Counted from the first letter of the stretch, positions 34,506 through 45,342 are shown. The stretch: DNA of 64,000 nucleotides from Eukaryota sp. TZLM1-RC (GCA_040285825.1 JAUPSS010000004.1:806001-870000), one strand, 5' to 3'. Numbers and translations are program-made. Notes: generated from the letters alone by a model not told the origin.

Positions 34506-34893
34506 ATATATATTAACCAACATAATAACATAATTGGAACCAGGAATAGCTAAGTAATTCTAATATACCCTTGAAACATGACTTCTATTCAAGGAATTTC
34601 TAGAACAGATGGTTTAACAATGACAATAAGTATTTCAAAAAGAATTCAACTAAAATCAATAATAACGTAATCACCAATGTTTCATAAATTAATTACTCTT
34701 GCAGGGTTACCATTGGAACCGAATTCCAAGCTTTGAAGGCATCAGTGTTTCATTTTGATGATCATGATCTTGGAGATCATAGAATTTGAAGTTTTTGGTT
34801 AGCTTGGAAGGAGAAATGTGACTCAAATTGAAATTCATTGAAAAATTGTAATTGTGGGAGATTAACTTATGGAGAATCTAACACTTCTCAACA
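34506..34893. other. Intergenic stretch, nothing recognised
   Basis: Starts with TATATATATTAACC right after the truncated third repeat. No gene was recognised before the ATG at 34894. Confidence 0.3.
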
Positions 34894-35670
34894 ATGAGTC
34901 ACAGTCAAGATCGCGATGACATCTCTCGTGCTACTTCCACCCCTTTCCGCCACTCAAGAGGACGTCATGGTCAGGGCTCCACAAACCCTTCCTTCGATCT
35001 CCTATATGATCCTCCTGTTTCACTTCAAACAAACAGAAGAGCAAGCTCAACTATCTCGGCGCAAATCATCTCCGATTTCTGTTGTATAGCCTATCAAAGA
35101 ACCAATGAGGTAAGTCTTTACTGACGAAGAAGAATTACGTTTAGAACTTTCACCGCTTCCATCAATCGCCCTTCAAAGTCACGTTTGTCATGCATTGCGT
35201 CTCAATGTACCTCTCATCCTGCCCCAGATACACGTTCAGATTTTAAACTAGAATTGATTGGATATGATGGAGGTCCTCTACAAAGTTCTTTCTCAATGAA
35301 CTAATCATTTCTCTACAAATAACTATGAATTCCCGATCAATCGGAATGAATGCTTGGAGTTTAGTCCATCTAGTTTTCTTTCACCTTTTCTGGTTAGGTT
35401 TATCTTGGGGAATACAAATGAATGTCTACGTCAATTTACTGGAGTCAAAACAATCAATTTACCAATCAAACTACCCTTACATGAAGTAGCTTCCGTTTCA
35501 GCTGGTCGTGATAACTCTCTTGCATCTTTTTCTTTAGGTAAGTTGTATCTTTTGGGTTTGATTAGAGATTACATTTTGATATACATTATAGCTTCCCAGT
35601 GCAGGTTATTGTCACCAATTTTTTACGATATTAAGGAAATCCATGGTGATGATCTTTCGTTTTGGTCGTA
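34894..35670 (+). pseudogene. RCC1-like repeat gene, broken
   Basis: ATG at 34894 opens 76 codons without a known domain. Then T-D-E-E-E-L-R-L-E-L (35120-35150) parallels the start of the copy at 63080. From 35330 the order is the same as in that copy: the CCGATC.ATCGGAA motif, L-S-W-G in one frame (35398-35410), I-N-L-P-I-K-L-P-L-H-E-V and S-V-S-A-G-R-D-N-S-L-A in another, and I-K-E-I-H-G at the end. RCC1 repeats build seven-bladed propellers (for example Ran exchange factors); only about two blades are visible. Frameshifts and TAG near 35248 break it. A GTAAGT at 35109 could be an intron donor. Confidence 0.5.
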
Positions 35671-35790
35671 GATGAAGAACAAAACTTTCCGATCGATCGG
35701 AAGTTTCGAAAGTGACGGTACTCTTTAGGTTGTTTTCATAAATCTGATATTTCAAACTTCAATTATTGTTGCTATTGGGACTCTGATTGA

Positions 35791-35910
35791 TAGGAAGCTT
35801 TAGCTAGACAGCAAGCAGATCAAGATTTTTAGAGGAAATCTTGGTTCAATGATAGTCATCTCATTAGTTATGAGTTGATTTAATTAAGTGTGCAAATTCA
35901 ATAAATATTT
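35791..35910 (+). mobile_element. Terminal 120 bp of REL-type non-LTR retrotransposon
   Basis: GAAGCTTTAGCTAGACAGCA, AAATCTTGGTTCAATGATAG and AAGTGTGCAAATTCAATAAA match 61445-61560, the C terminus and 3' tail. It is 5'-truncated, as expected for incomplete target-primed reverse transcription. In-frame TAG at about 35830. Confidence 0.88.
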
Positions 35911-37395
35911 TGGACTCTGATGGATCAAAATTCATTGGTTTTTAATTTGATGTTTATTGAACAACTAAAAGTGCTTCAGTTTTTGAATTAAAGTTTTTGT
36001 AGCCTGACTTATTTCTATTAAGCCTAATCAAATCAATTCATTTTATTTATGTGTATGTTTTGAAAGTCCGCTATTTTGCTTTTGTTGTACTTTTTCTTTT
36101 TTTCTCTTGTCGCAAAGTTTTCAAGTTTGATCACTCAATTTTACTTTTTTTCATCTTTTTTGTTGCTCTTTGGACTTTCTCAAATGTATGTTTGAATTTA
36201 TTAGTACCGAGTTTTTTAATATTTGTCTATTGCTCTAGAATCTCATAGCACAAAATTTACAACATTTCCATGCAAAATATTGAGAGTAATTCTCTTTATT
36301 TAGAGTTTATGTTCATCATGACATAAACGATTGAGTAATCATTAATCATTCAGTTTTTAACTGTTTGAAATTGATTACAGTCAAGAAAGTTCCAATTTCG
36401 TGTATTTGTATAGTCTACATGAATTTGGGTCTTTACCTTTTTGTTGTTGATTATAGTTGGTTTGTTGCTCTTGATTAATTCTCTTCTCACTTGCTCTTGA
36501 AACTTTTTATCGTTTCTTTGCGTTTCCCGAGTTGTCTCAAAGCGTTCATTAAGCCGTTGAGCACCTGGATCTGAGGAATTTTATGGAGAGAGACTAGTTT
36601 TGAAAGAGTAGCTGTCAGGGTCAGAGTAATTTGGATGATTTATTTCAATGAAATAGTGAAGTATAATTATAGATTATATTTTAACACTTTAGAGCCAGAA
36701 GAGCTGGAGTGAGTTTGCAATAAGTAAGCTATTTATCGTCCTAAATATTTTGAACCTTCAGTGATTGATTCATTCCTATCAGTTTGGTGAGGGATGTTCT
36801 AGTTGGCACTGCAATGAAGTTCAGGGCATTCTCTGTCGAAATGGTCAGGTAAACCAAAACCAAAATCAAATTGATCAAGAGGCCAAGATTTAACAAGATA
36901 AATTTGTCTATGGCAGAGTCAATATCTAATCTAGAAAATTCCAAGCTTCACGAAATACTATCACGTTCTTTTAACAATTCAGCTAGGCAATGAAGCAACG
37001 AGCAGATCCATATCGTTTATGGCAATGGTAAAGTTACTCTTCTGAAGTGACTAGGAAATTTCGCCAATCCGAGAGATATATAAGAAAATAGCGTCTCTGT
37101 ATCACCTGCTGCTCTTTTGAACTCATTAGATGTCTCCTTCGGAATCGCTTCCTTTCCTTCTACGGTTTTGAATCATGCGCTTGGATGAACAGGTTTCAAG
37201 GAAAGAATGTTCAAGTTCGTTCCATATTATTTCAGCTATTGTGTTTGTTAAAAAAACTGCGATCCAAAGTTGTTTGAACAGAGAAATGTTCAAACAAAAT
37301 TAATTCGAAAAATAATAAAAGTTCGAACAGTTTTCAGAACAAACAACAATTTATTGGAAATTATCTAAATGGCACTTTTTTAAATTAACTATTAA
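35911..37395. other. Gene-poor stretch containing the second dispersed repeat
   Basis: Apart from the repeat at 36273-36390 nothing was recognised. A 65-codon hydrophobic frame at 36051-36248 has no supporting features. Confidence 0.35.
36273..36390 (+). repeat. Dispersed repeat, copy 2
   Basis: Diverged, same-orientation copy of 23608-23728 (shared ATTGAGAGTAATTCTCTTTA, TTTGAAATTGATTACAGTCA). No coding content. Confidence 0.7.
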
Positions 37396-37620
37396 ACAAC
37401 TATTCAAGGGCTTGCTTGCATGCATCAATGTTTTTGCGAACATGCTCCCATCCACTTAGAGTATAGTTTTCCTCATTCGCTTTCAAATGCTTAAATGCAT
37501 CAATGATCCAATGCCCAATTTTTGGTTTTACGGTTGTTGCCAATAAATATAACTTTACATCATCTATAGCTACGTTGTTGTGTAACTGTTGGGTAATGTC
37601 TACGGTACAGTATATGCTAA
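37396..37620 (-). pseudogene. DDE-transposase C-terminus-like fragment related to the local MULE
   Basis: The minus strand is open for about 75 codons to a stop near 37396: D-I-T-Q-Q-L-H-N-N-V-A-I-D-D-V, then I-G-H-W-I-I-D-A-F-K-H-L-K and L-S-G-W-E-H-V. The first segment is nearly the same as D-I-A-K-Q-L-H-N-N-V-A-L-D-N-V in the MULE units (43700-43745, minus). The W-I-I-D-A-F...GW pattern is seen at the C terminus of several DDE transposases, but I cannot fix the family. Confidence 0.4.
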
Positions 37621-38009
37621 ACAGATGTTAAACTAAAGTTTCTATTGATATTGGAAGAATCAGTATGGTGATCAGATGTGCTCAATGGATTTACGAGGGA
37701 TTTGGGAGGAGAATATGTAGAGGGTGAACCGTTTGTTCATGAAAGTTTGTTTAGTATGATCTGATGAAGGGTCGACGTTGGTAGAGTGTGAATTTGTGAT
37801 GTTGATTGTATTGATTCTATAACTACGAGAACGTTTATTATTATCACCACTAAAACTATCGAGACTACCACGCTCGTTTTTCGTAACTGTTGATCTTTTG
37901 CAATGAGGGTGGATGCATTCTTGAACCGTAAAGCACAGGTGTCAGAGGAAGATTCAGCGGTATGTATTTTATCCATCTACGCTGGTAATTGTGAATATTT
38001 CAATCCATT

Positions 38010-38597
38010 TCGACTTTGGATAAGGTGAGTTTGGCAGTGGCTAGATAAGGAAACTGAGAAGCGAAGAGGATGTTTTCCCACAGTTTTTCATCGTTTATCT
38101 GGTGCAGTTGGGGGCCAGGTATGATAACACCTTCAAACATTGCAAGGGTAGAGATTACATCAGTGTCGACACATGAACTAATGACAGCTGGGTTGATTTT
38201 GGCACCGGCTCTGACAATGTCCCATTCATGGGCTGGCTCATCGTAGCGCTCATTGAGCGGAATGTAGTTTGGATGATGAGTAGCTCGATGTGTACAAGCT
38301 TTGTGAGTTTCTGTGAGCTGAGTGAGACAAGCGATTTCGTTAGTGAGAGCAACTTCTCGAGTTTATTGGGGTCATATTCGAAGTCGTGGGAGATACTATC
38401 ATTGTTGGCTCAAAAGATGAAATGGTTTATGAAAGCAATGACCTTGCCAGTGTTGGAAATCATGTCTTTCTTGAGGCGAGGACGATTACGATCGGATTGG
38501 GGTTTCTTGGTCCGGTCGTCGTACAAACTACGAGACGCTTTGGCTATAGCGGCGAGAACTGCATTCTGAGCAGGGAGACTAGCACCATAGACTGTTT
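38010..38597 (-). pseudogene. Left part of MULE-associated coding region, severed by the LTR insertion
   Basis: On the minus strand, right after the 4-bp GTTT duplication, frames read V-Y-G-A-S-L-P-A-Q-N-A-V-L-A and later N-P-A-V-I-S-S-C-V-D-T-D-V, F-E-G-V-I-I-P-G-P-Q-L-H and L-S-K-V-E-M-D before TGA at about 38017. It continues the sequence at 42943-43482 once the retrotransposon is removed. I recognise no domain. At least one stop and one frameshift lie inside. Confidence 0.5.
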
Positions 38598-38783
38598 TGT
38601 TGGGGCAACAAAGGGATGCATCAGGTAATAAACTAGGAAACAGGGTGTTTATTACAGCGGGTGTGAATAATCAGGAGAATTTGAACAAGAGTCTAGATAA
38701 ATAAGTGATGACGTAGCATCAGGTGGTACTGTAACTACTAATATACAATAATAAACTATAACCTATATTGGCATAAACCTACA
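38598..38783 (-). repeat. 3' LTR (186 bp)
   Basis: Matches 42753-42938 with 8 differences by eye. It contains a degenerate form of the GTGATGACGTGGCATCAC inverted repeat (38705-38722) and AATAAAC on the coding strand. Confidence 0.92.
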
Positions 38784-38813
38784 CTACCTCTTCTTTCTTC
38801 TTTTTCCTCTTCA
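38784..38813 (-). promoter_or_regulatory. Polypurine tract
   Basis: On the coding (minus) strand a run GAAGAGGAAAAAGAAGAAAG continues as AAGAGGTAG and directly abuts the 3' LTR. This is the expected primer site for plus-strand DNA synthesis in LTR elements. Confidence 0.8.
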
Positions 38814-38909
38814 TTTGGGTTTGTCCAAAATCATCATCTTCTTGAACCTTTGATAGGCTACAGTATTCTTCACAGTGTGCTCAAGTTGAGTAGTTTGGGT
38901 TACATCAGA

Positions 38910-40080
38910 CTAAAGAATTAAAGCTTCTCCGTCAGTGACATCCAGAATGGCATCTATGAGGAGTTCGCCAGCATCGGCGGCTAAATAGGCGTTGAGAATA
39001 TGGTCTGGCAGGGAAGACAAGCAAGGTTTGATCAGATGAATAGAGGTTTTGATCTGATAAGTAGTAATAAGGTTTTCGACTAGGAGGGAGCTACGAGTTA
39101 GGTTCTGTTTGACGATGTAGGGACCAACAAATTGTCCATGTAATTTGTTGGGACTTTCTCGCAGAACGAAGACGCGGGAACCAGGTTGAGGGACAAACTT
39201 CGGCTCAGGAAATTCGGATTCGGATGGGGAGTTAACTGGGACAGATTTCCATTTGTTTATAATTTCAGAAGATAAGTTAGAGAGATACGTTAGGTAATCT
39301 GGCACGTCGGGTTGGTCTGGTCTGGGTTCCAGAGCTTTCAGTATATCTACCGGTAACAAACGGGGAGATACATCAGAGCCAAACATTAGTTCATAAGGAC
39401 TTGCGTTGAGAGATTTCCGGTGATTGCTATTTGCTATCATTTGGCAGAACGGGAGGTAATCGGACCAATTTTCGTAATCGGCAAAGTCCAGAAGAATCTT
39501 TCTTAGATTCTGGAGGATGACACGGTGTTGTCTTTCAACCAAACCATTGGATTGGTGAAAGTGTGGAATGGAGGTGGTATGGGTTATGTTTAAGAGTTGA
39601 CACAACGAGGCGAAGACAGCGTTTCAGAACTCAGTACCATTATCTGAGTGGATTGATTTTGGCGCTCCAAATATTGCGTAAACGTGGGTTAGGATCGAAT
39701 CAGCTACAGTGACGGCTTTGATATCGCGCACTGGGGCAAGAATGCTGAATTTGGTGAAAGCATCGACAAAATGAAGTACATATGTGGTTTGCCGAGAATG
39801 GGGTTGGAATGGACCAATAGTATTACAGTGCAGATACTCGAAAGGTCTGTGGAAACGGGACAGAGATCCAGAGGCGGAGATCTGGGCCTTGGGGACATCA
39901 GCGTTCTTCTGGCAGGGAATGCAACTTCGAACAAGGAGTTCAAGGTCTGCTTTCATAGTGGGCCAGTAAAAATCGGACTTCTTAAAGGACTTCCAGGAGT
40001 TAGAGAGAGAGATGGTTGTCCGGCTTCGGTGGAACCATGGATGTGGTTCAGAATCCCTGGGACCATTGAGCGTGGGATCA
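38910..40080 (-). pseudogene. Integrase of the gypsy-like element, broken
   Basis: N-terminal HHCC zinc domain in two frames: H-I-H-G near 40030 and C-I-P-C-Q-K-N near 39910. In the core, the first acidic position reads L-H-C-N-T-I-G-P-F, where D-x-x-G-P is usual, so the Asp appears as Asn. The second is H-S-D-N-G-T-E-F followed by TGA at 39621-39623, and the Glu is in S-N-G-L-V-E-R. Downstream, L-H-G-Q-F-V-G-P-Y-I-V matches the GPY/F module of Ty3/gypsy integrases. Integrase inserts the cDNA; the frameshift, stop and D-to-N change make this one inactive. Confidence 0.88.
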
Positions 40081-40172
40081 GGATCTTCTTTGATGGGGTT
40101 AGCTTCAGGCCAGTCTTTGTATTAAAAATGCAACCAGAAGAGAGTTCGTCATCGTCAGGGAGCTTTTGTTGC

Positions 40173-41126
40173 TCATAGAAGATTTTTTAGAAAAGCTTCA
40201 GCAGGGGATGAACAGGCTTCAGATGTAATTGGTTCGGAGGCAACTTTTTGAGTGTCTTCTGTTTCTGCAACGTCTTCTGTTACTTCATGGGGAATTTGGG
40301 ATCTTGTTGTTACGTTGACTATGGAGCAAGCAAGTTCGGGGAATAGGTCAGGAACTTGGAATGGAATGAGAGAAAACATTTCTTTGCTATACGTTCCGTC
40401 AGGAAGCGATCTTGGGAGAACCACGGCTTGACGTTTTCTATTGTAGAAGGCAACCTTATAATTAAAAGAAATAGTATCTAACGGTTTAGCTATACGGATG
40501 TAATTGTCAATGGTAAGTTCATCTAACAGCGAACGGCGAATAGTGTAGACGTGAGGGCAGAAATTACAGGAATGGAGTTTCTGGGAGAGAAAGTAGCCAG
40601 AGCGTTCTTCAGAGTCGTAACCAGTTACTTGATGGAAAGGGATTTTTCCATCATCAGTGGAGATCATAGAGTTTACTAATTTAGCGTCAGCTGTTCTGGT
40701 CTTTCTCTTCTTCTTTTCATCAACAGGAAAGGATCGAGACATGTAACCGGCCCAATGATTTTTGGGTCCCTCAACATGGATACAGTCAAATGAGTAGGAC
40801 TGAAATACGGGAATCCAACGCAGAACAACGCGGTTGGAGTCGGGGCAAGAAAGCAGATAGGATAGATTTTTGTGGTCACAAAATAGGGTTAAATGTTTAG
40901 TCTTCAGGAAGGATGAGAGGTTTGGCTGGTTTAAAGTCATTACAATAGCAAATAATTCCTTCTGTATAGCTGACCATCGCTGCTGAGAAGGGGTGAGTAT
41001 CCTGGAATAAAATGACAGAGGGGCTACATTTCTTTCAGAGAGACAGGTTCCAGGTTCGGATGGGGAAAGTTCTTTCCAGATAATGCCGGCGATGTCTTTC
41101 TCGGAAGCATATTTGAGAACTATCAT
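40173..41126 (-). pseudogene. RNase H and connection region, first element
   Basis: A frame of 317 codons with W-S-A-I-Q-K-E-L-F-A-I-V (catalytic Glu) and L-F-C-D-H-K-N-L (Asp), the RNase H of gypsy-type pol. The first motif has lost F-S-T-D of Y-F-S-T-D-A-S: 12 nucleotides present at about 45814-45825 are missing near 41110, removing the first catalytic Asp. The last motif reads W-A-G-Y-M-S-R in all copies, where A-D-x-L-S-R is usual. RNase H removes the RNA template during reverse transcription; here it should be dead. Confidence 0.88.
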
Positions 41127-42108
41127 CGGGAAGTTCTAGTGGTACACTATTTGATATCAACTTCTTAATGTTCTGAAAGCATTCAATCTGTTGTTGATTC
41201 AAGTGTATCTTGCGAGGAGATCCTTTCAGCAGTTCAGTGAGCGGGGCGAGTTCAGTGCTTACAGCAGGTAACCAATGTCGAACGAAGTTGATTGCACCAA
41301 AAAAGGAATGTAGTTCTGGGACGGAAGTTGGGATAGGAATTTTGTTCAGTTTTTCAATTTCAGATGGGCAGATTCTTCGAGTACCTTTTTCGAAAATAGT
41401 TCCTAATACACGAATTGGATAGTCTTTGGTCTGAAAGGCTAAATCTTCAGTGTCAGAAGAACTGGAGTAGGTTACAGTACGAGAATAATAAGTTTCGTCG
41501 ATTGAGTAGTCATCCTTTAATCCTTCCTTAATGGATTCGACGATAGAATTTGATTGGGTCTTATTACGGGTAGAATGAGTTCTAGAGTGAGTAGGGTTCC
41601 TTGGATTCTTATAAAGTTTCTTCTTGTTTACTTGGCTCAATTTGCAATTAGGGTCAGGGCAATCGCGGACTACGTGTCCGGGTTTCTTGCAATAGTTACA
41701 AATGGTTTCAGAAAGGGGAGATTTGTTGGAGCAATCTGTTCGGGCTTGTGGTTGAGTAGATCGGGAAGCATTACTTTTAATGCTTCGTGGCTCTTGGTTT
41801 GGAGTTACGTATTTCCTATTAGGAGTTCTTTGGGACCTTTGGTTATTTATTCTTCGATTAGAGTTTCTAGAGTACTTGTTTGCTAGTCTTTCTTCAAATA
41901 GCTGGTAATGTTTGGAATAAGGTCTATGATATTCAGGCAAGAGGTCAGTTAATCGCTTAAGGATTTCAGGGATAGAGGAGATAAGGAAGTCTTCTGCTTC
42001 AGACTTCATTAACCTTTTTAAAGGTTTAGGACGGGTTCCATTCAGGAATTTACGGGTCAGAGCTTGGCTATTGCTCTGCAGAGTTGGGGTCTTCCGGGTG
42101 ACTTTCAT
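41035..42108 (-). pseudogene. Gag fused in frame to the tail of RT by a 1.74-kb deletion
   Basis: 357 codons. The N-terminal part is gag with the nucleocapsid zinc knuckle C-N-Y-C-K-K-P-G-H-V-V-R-D-C (C-X2-C-X4-H-X4-C) near 41700, in a basic Arg/Ser-rich context. At D-T-E-D-L-A, F-Q-T-K-D-Y it jumps directly to the RT thumb/connection (A-I-N-F-V-R-H-W-L-P). The intact junctions of both sides are seen at 47900 and 46150 in the next unit. The deletion happens to keep the frame. Confidence 0.88.
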
Positions 42109-42318
42109 AAAATCACGGGTATACTTCGAAATGGCCTCTTCAGCATCTCGGCAGTTCAGGTTCAGGGTAATACAATCATACAGCTTGTAGGCTTAAGCTG
42201 TATCCTCTGTGTTAGTACAGGACAGGATATAATCGAGAATCTTTTTCGCTTTCTTTGAGGAAATATGGTGAATAATCAGCAATGTATCGAGAACTTCAGG
42301 GGCGATACATCTTGGGAT

Positions 42319-42743
42319 CTATTGTAACATCAGGGCTTCAGCATCAGCAACAGAGTTATGAGCATCCACAAGCTCATACAAATTTTCAGGGTTCTCATCA
42401 TCTTCAGAGAACAGGTCAAGAGACTCAGGTTCAGGAGCTTCGTCAATAGAATCATAGAGATTGTATTGAACTTCTTCAGGATTTTCTTCTTCTTCATGGT
42501 CTGCTTCGACGGGATTGAATTCTTCGGCGGACTGAGCTACTTCGACGGGTTCTCTGTGGCGAGCAGAGCGGCGAGAGGAACGAGAGCTGCGTCGGGAAAG
42601 CTGAGCATTAGTTGAAGAGGTGGGACGGGACAGGAACATACGGATAGCAAGTCACGCAATTCTTCGGCAAAGCGAGCACAAAAAGTGCGGTCAGCATTGC
42701 GAAGAATTGGAGCAACTAGGCTTGGATTATTCTTGGGGGCCAC
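42319..42743 (-). pseudogene. Gag N-terminal region, first element
   Basis: Starts 10 nt downstream of the 5' LTR; the first codons (A-P-K-N-N-P-S-L-V) follow GTG with no ATG. The Arg/Ser-rich then Glu-rich protein ends at TAG, and the homologous frame continues after it through TAA near 42196 into the gag main part. A deletion of one A at about 42648 (GCAAGTC against GCAAAGTC at 49107) shifts the frame. TGGCCCCCAAG at about 42733-42743 on the coding strand may be the tRNA primer-binding site. Confidence 0.75.
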
Positions 42744-42752
42744 TGTAATTAC

Positions 42753-42938
42753 TGTTGGGACAACAAAGGGATGTATCAGGTAATAAACTAGGAAACAGGG
42801 TGTTTATTACAGCGGGTGTGAATAATCAGGAGAATTTGAACAAGAGTCTAGATAAATAAGTGATGACGTGGCATCACGTGGTACTGTAACTACTAATAAA
42901 CAATCATAAACTATAACCTATTTTGGCATAAGCCTACA
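42753..42938 (-). repeat. 5' LTR (186 bp)
   Basis: Identical in form to the LTRs at 49214-49399 and 55674-55859. It holds the inverted repeat GTGATGACGTGGCATCAC at 42860-42877, with a bZIP/CRE-like TGACGTGG core, and AATAAACACC on the coding strand. Confidence 0.93.
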
Positions 42939-42942
42939 GTTT

Positions 42943-43482
42943 AACCGCAATCTGATGCTTTGGTCTGACGCATCTTGTCCACTTGTTCCATAGGTTTGTC
43001 ATAACTAGTGTGACCTGGAACGCCATCTAAAGTGGGGTCAACTTCACGTCCATTTCGAGTGATACTAGGAAAACAACGAAAAGGACTGCATCTGATGTTT
43101 GTGGTGGTTTCGGATGTCTCAGCCATGCTAGGGGGTCGAAATCCACCGCGTTTGATGGGAGAAGGATGGGAGAAGAAGTGTCGAGATCCGAAACGCACAA
43201 ATCACCAGAGAGGGGTTTGGGGATGGAGGGATCAGGAGAGAGTACTTGACTCCTGGGGACCCAAAAAACGCAATGTTTACCGTTTTCATCCCCTCCATGA
43301 ACAGGTTTTGCGAGAACGTCTGGGGGCGGTTTCGGGATTATTTGAGAGGCTTCTGACAGTAGGAAGGTTTTCCAACGAGTTACACGCTCTAGATAACTCG
43401 TGATCGTAAGCACTGCGAGTGGCGAAAACTTGGTCTGACTGGGTTCAACAGCTGATGCTTTATCCAAGCGAACCTCATACAT
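42943..43482 (-). pseudogene. MULE-associated coding region, right part
   Basis: The minus strand is open for 151 codons from 43482 (M-Y-E-V-R-L-D-K-A-S, Y-L-E-R-V-T-R-W-K-T-F, P-K-P-P-P, L-P-S-N-A-V-D-F-D-P) and then, in another frame, M-A-E-T-S-E-T-T-T-N-I-R to D-K-M-R-Q-T-K-A-S-D-C-G. It follows the MULE transposase and is interrupted at 42939 by the LTR element. No domain was recognised. Repeated at 49403-49942 and 55863-56403. Confidence 0.5.
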
Positions 43483-44795
43483 ATGACGAACCTTAGAAAA
43501 AGAAAGCTTCGGGACATCTTAGGTAACAATGTCTGTCGTCCACGTTTTGCTACAGAGCAGTACTGTTCCTTCAACGTTTTCTCCAGTTGGTCGCCACTAT
43601 AATTCTGTCTTAATTTTGATAAATCAGACTGAATTTTAAAAATGGAATTTTCCAAGTGGCAAAACTAGATTTGGGTACATGCTGCCACTGTGGAACCTTA
43701 CATTATCTAAAGCTACATTGTTGTGTAACTGTTTGGCAATGTCTTTAGATCATCCAGCCTTCAGCATCTTCTGATGAACATTTATAGACGCTGAACGAAT
43801 GTCTCCCATCTCTTCATCAAATTCTTCTTGTGTCGAAGCTTTTGCCGCTTTCCATATTAACCCTGTGTATTTTGGTTCCCATATTTTTGGCCAAATGTCT
43901 CACACAGTATGCGTGATTGGTAGTCGGATAGATTGTAGCAACTGCATCGAATAATCCCTTTTCTTGATCTGAAATAATTGTCGCTATCTCGTCACCATAG
44001 CTCTTTCAAAGTTTTCGCAAAACCACGACCAATTTATTTTGTTTTCGGTAGGGACTACGGCGAATAACAATGGGAATAAATGTTCTTCTGCATCAATCAC
44101 TGTTGAAGTCAGTAAAAACATGTTTAAATTTGGTCCGTAGATGTGTTCCATCAAGCAATACCATTGGGCGACAAAAGTGAAACCCAGCGATTGTGCCCTC
44201 TAATGCCACAAACAAACGGTTGAACTGTCCATGTCTGTTTGTTCGAGACTGACTAGACTTCCAGGGTTCTCTTTCTCTAATAGGCTCAGATACAAGATAC
44301 GAGTAGCATAGTTGTCTTCTTCACTGCCATTAAGCTTTTCTTTTACTTTCTGGCGTACTTTTTTCACTGTATGCTTAAGAAGCTGCATGTCAGCAATATC
44401 ATTGAGATCAAGACACACAAGTTCAGCACTAATGGCAGGGTTTTCAACTACTTTTTGTTGAATAATTTGAATTGATGCTAGAAAATCAGTGGCGGGAGGA
44501 GTTTGTTTAAAAGAAGAAGAAAGATCGCCTGTGTAAAAGTGATCTGTCCATCGTTGTTAGAGTTTTTGCGAGGTGACATATAGCAGTCGAAGATACACGA
44601 TTTATCTTGGCATCGTGCATGTATCTTGGTGTACTCGGAGTTTTTGAACACATGGACGGCAATGTTATTGGTTGATGCTCTTCGGATAAGTTCTTTGAAT
44701 ACAAGACATGGTGATTTTGTACCTGACTGTGTAGTGTAACTGATGCCAATGTGTTTTACTTCAATATCGTTGCTGGTATACGAACTGGTAGACAT
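43389..44795 (-). pseudogene. MULE-type transposase, unit 1
   Basis: ATG near 44795 starts a MuDR-like N-terminal domain (F-K-E-L-I-R-R-A, V-H-V-F-K-N-S-E-Y-T-K-I-H-A-R-C...C-I-F-D-C-Y). It continues in shifting frames to N-P-G-S-L-V-S-L, R-L-F-V-A-L-E-G-T-I-A-G-F, C-R-P-M-V-L-L-D-G-T-H-L (first catalytic Asp), E-N-K-I-N-W-S-W-F, I-I-S-D-Q-E-K-G-L (second Asp) and C-V-R-H-L-A-K-N. MULE transposases cut and paste DNA by a DDE mechanism. At least four frame breaks are shared by all three units; an extra A near 44117 is private to this one. Confidence 0.88.
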
Positions 44796-45338
44796 GAATA
44801 TGGTATAAGTGATTTAATGTATTGATGGAATGGGGTATACGAATTCCTTTTTATGTCAGGGGTATACGATTTCCATTTTTTGTGAAAAACGGTATATAAA
44901 TGCTTTTCCCATTATGTTATAATGTAAACCAGGGCCAGCAACTGAACTCAAACGCAATCGATTTATGGTAAAGAGGATCAATTAGGACAACCAAGATCTT
45001 TTCAAAACCCAAGTTGAGGCTTTTAATATACCTTAAGATCAAGCAAACCTATTCCTAAGTTACCTGTACACTCTCACCATTAAAGGTCATACTATAGTTA
45101 TTAGCTTTTGTCTTGAAGAACGAATAAGGGTTCTTTAAAAGTGTTTTTGATGTATATATGAATACAAAGTGGTTCAAAATGCACTGGGAAAAGGGAACAA
45201 AAGTAGCCTTCAAACTAGCAATAGGGGTGAGTCTCTGTCGTCTGAAGGTATGCGAATGGGCTTCCTGAAGGTAATTTTGGATTGTTGATCCGCAACAAAA
45301 GATGTAGGTACTATTCCCTTAAATAAGAGTCACTCTTC
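44796..45338. repeat. MULE upstream flank, repeated in each unit
   Basis: Non-coding. Two copies of GGGGTATACGA(A/T)TTCC lie 27 bp apart at 44832-44847 and 44859-44874, then GTATATAA. Positions 44925-45338 recur at 51385-51798 and 57850-58257, and in diverged form at 58375-58690; a shorter piece is at 59766-59850. No gene. Confidence 0.8.
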
Positions 45339-45342
45339 CACT

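Larger units (their letters stand above)
38598..42938 (-). mobile_element. Ty3/gypsy-like LTR retrotransposon with internal deletion
   Basis: 5' LTR 42753-42938 and 3' LTR 38598-38783 (both 186 bp, TGTAGG...CCAACA on the coding strand) flank gag, RNase H and integrase on the minus strand. GTTT on each side (38594-38597, 42939-42942) is the 4-bp target duplication. A polypurine tract precedes the 3' LTR. The LTRs differ at 8 positions by my count, so the insertion is not very young. Relative to the later units, about 1.74 kb covering protease and most of RT is missing at the point where C-T-G-A-A-A-G-G meets C-T-A-A-A-T-C (near 41440). Confidence 0.92.

Noticed and set aside
35537-35545. GTAAGT as an intron donor in the RCC1-like copy
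   Set aside because: The frame continues with homology to the other RCC1-like copy directly across it (G-K-L-Y-L against G-N-L-F-G).
36051-36248. Hydrophobic 65-codon frame as a membrane protein
   Set aside because: T-rich DNA gives such frames by chance; no homology, leader or conservation is visible.
41210-41886. Plus-strand open frames over the LTR element and its copies
   Set aside because: They are antisense shadows of gag and pol, and repeat only because the array repeats.
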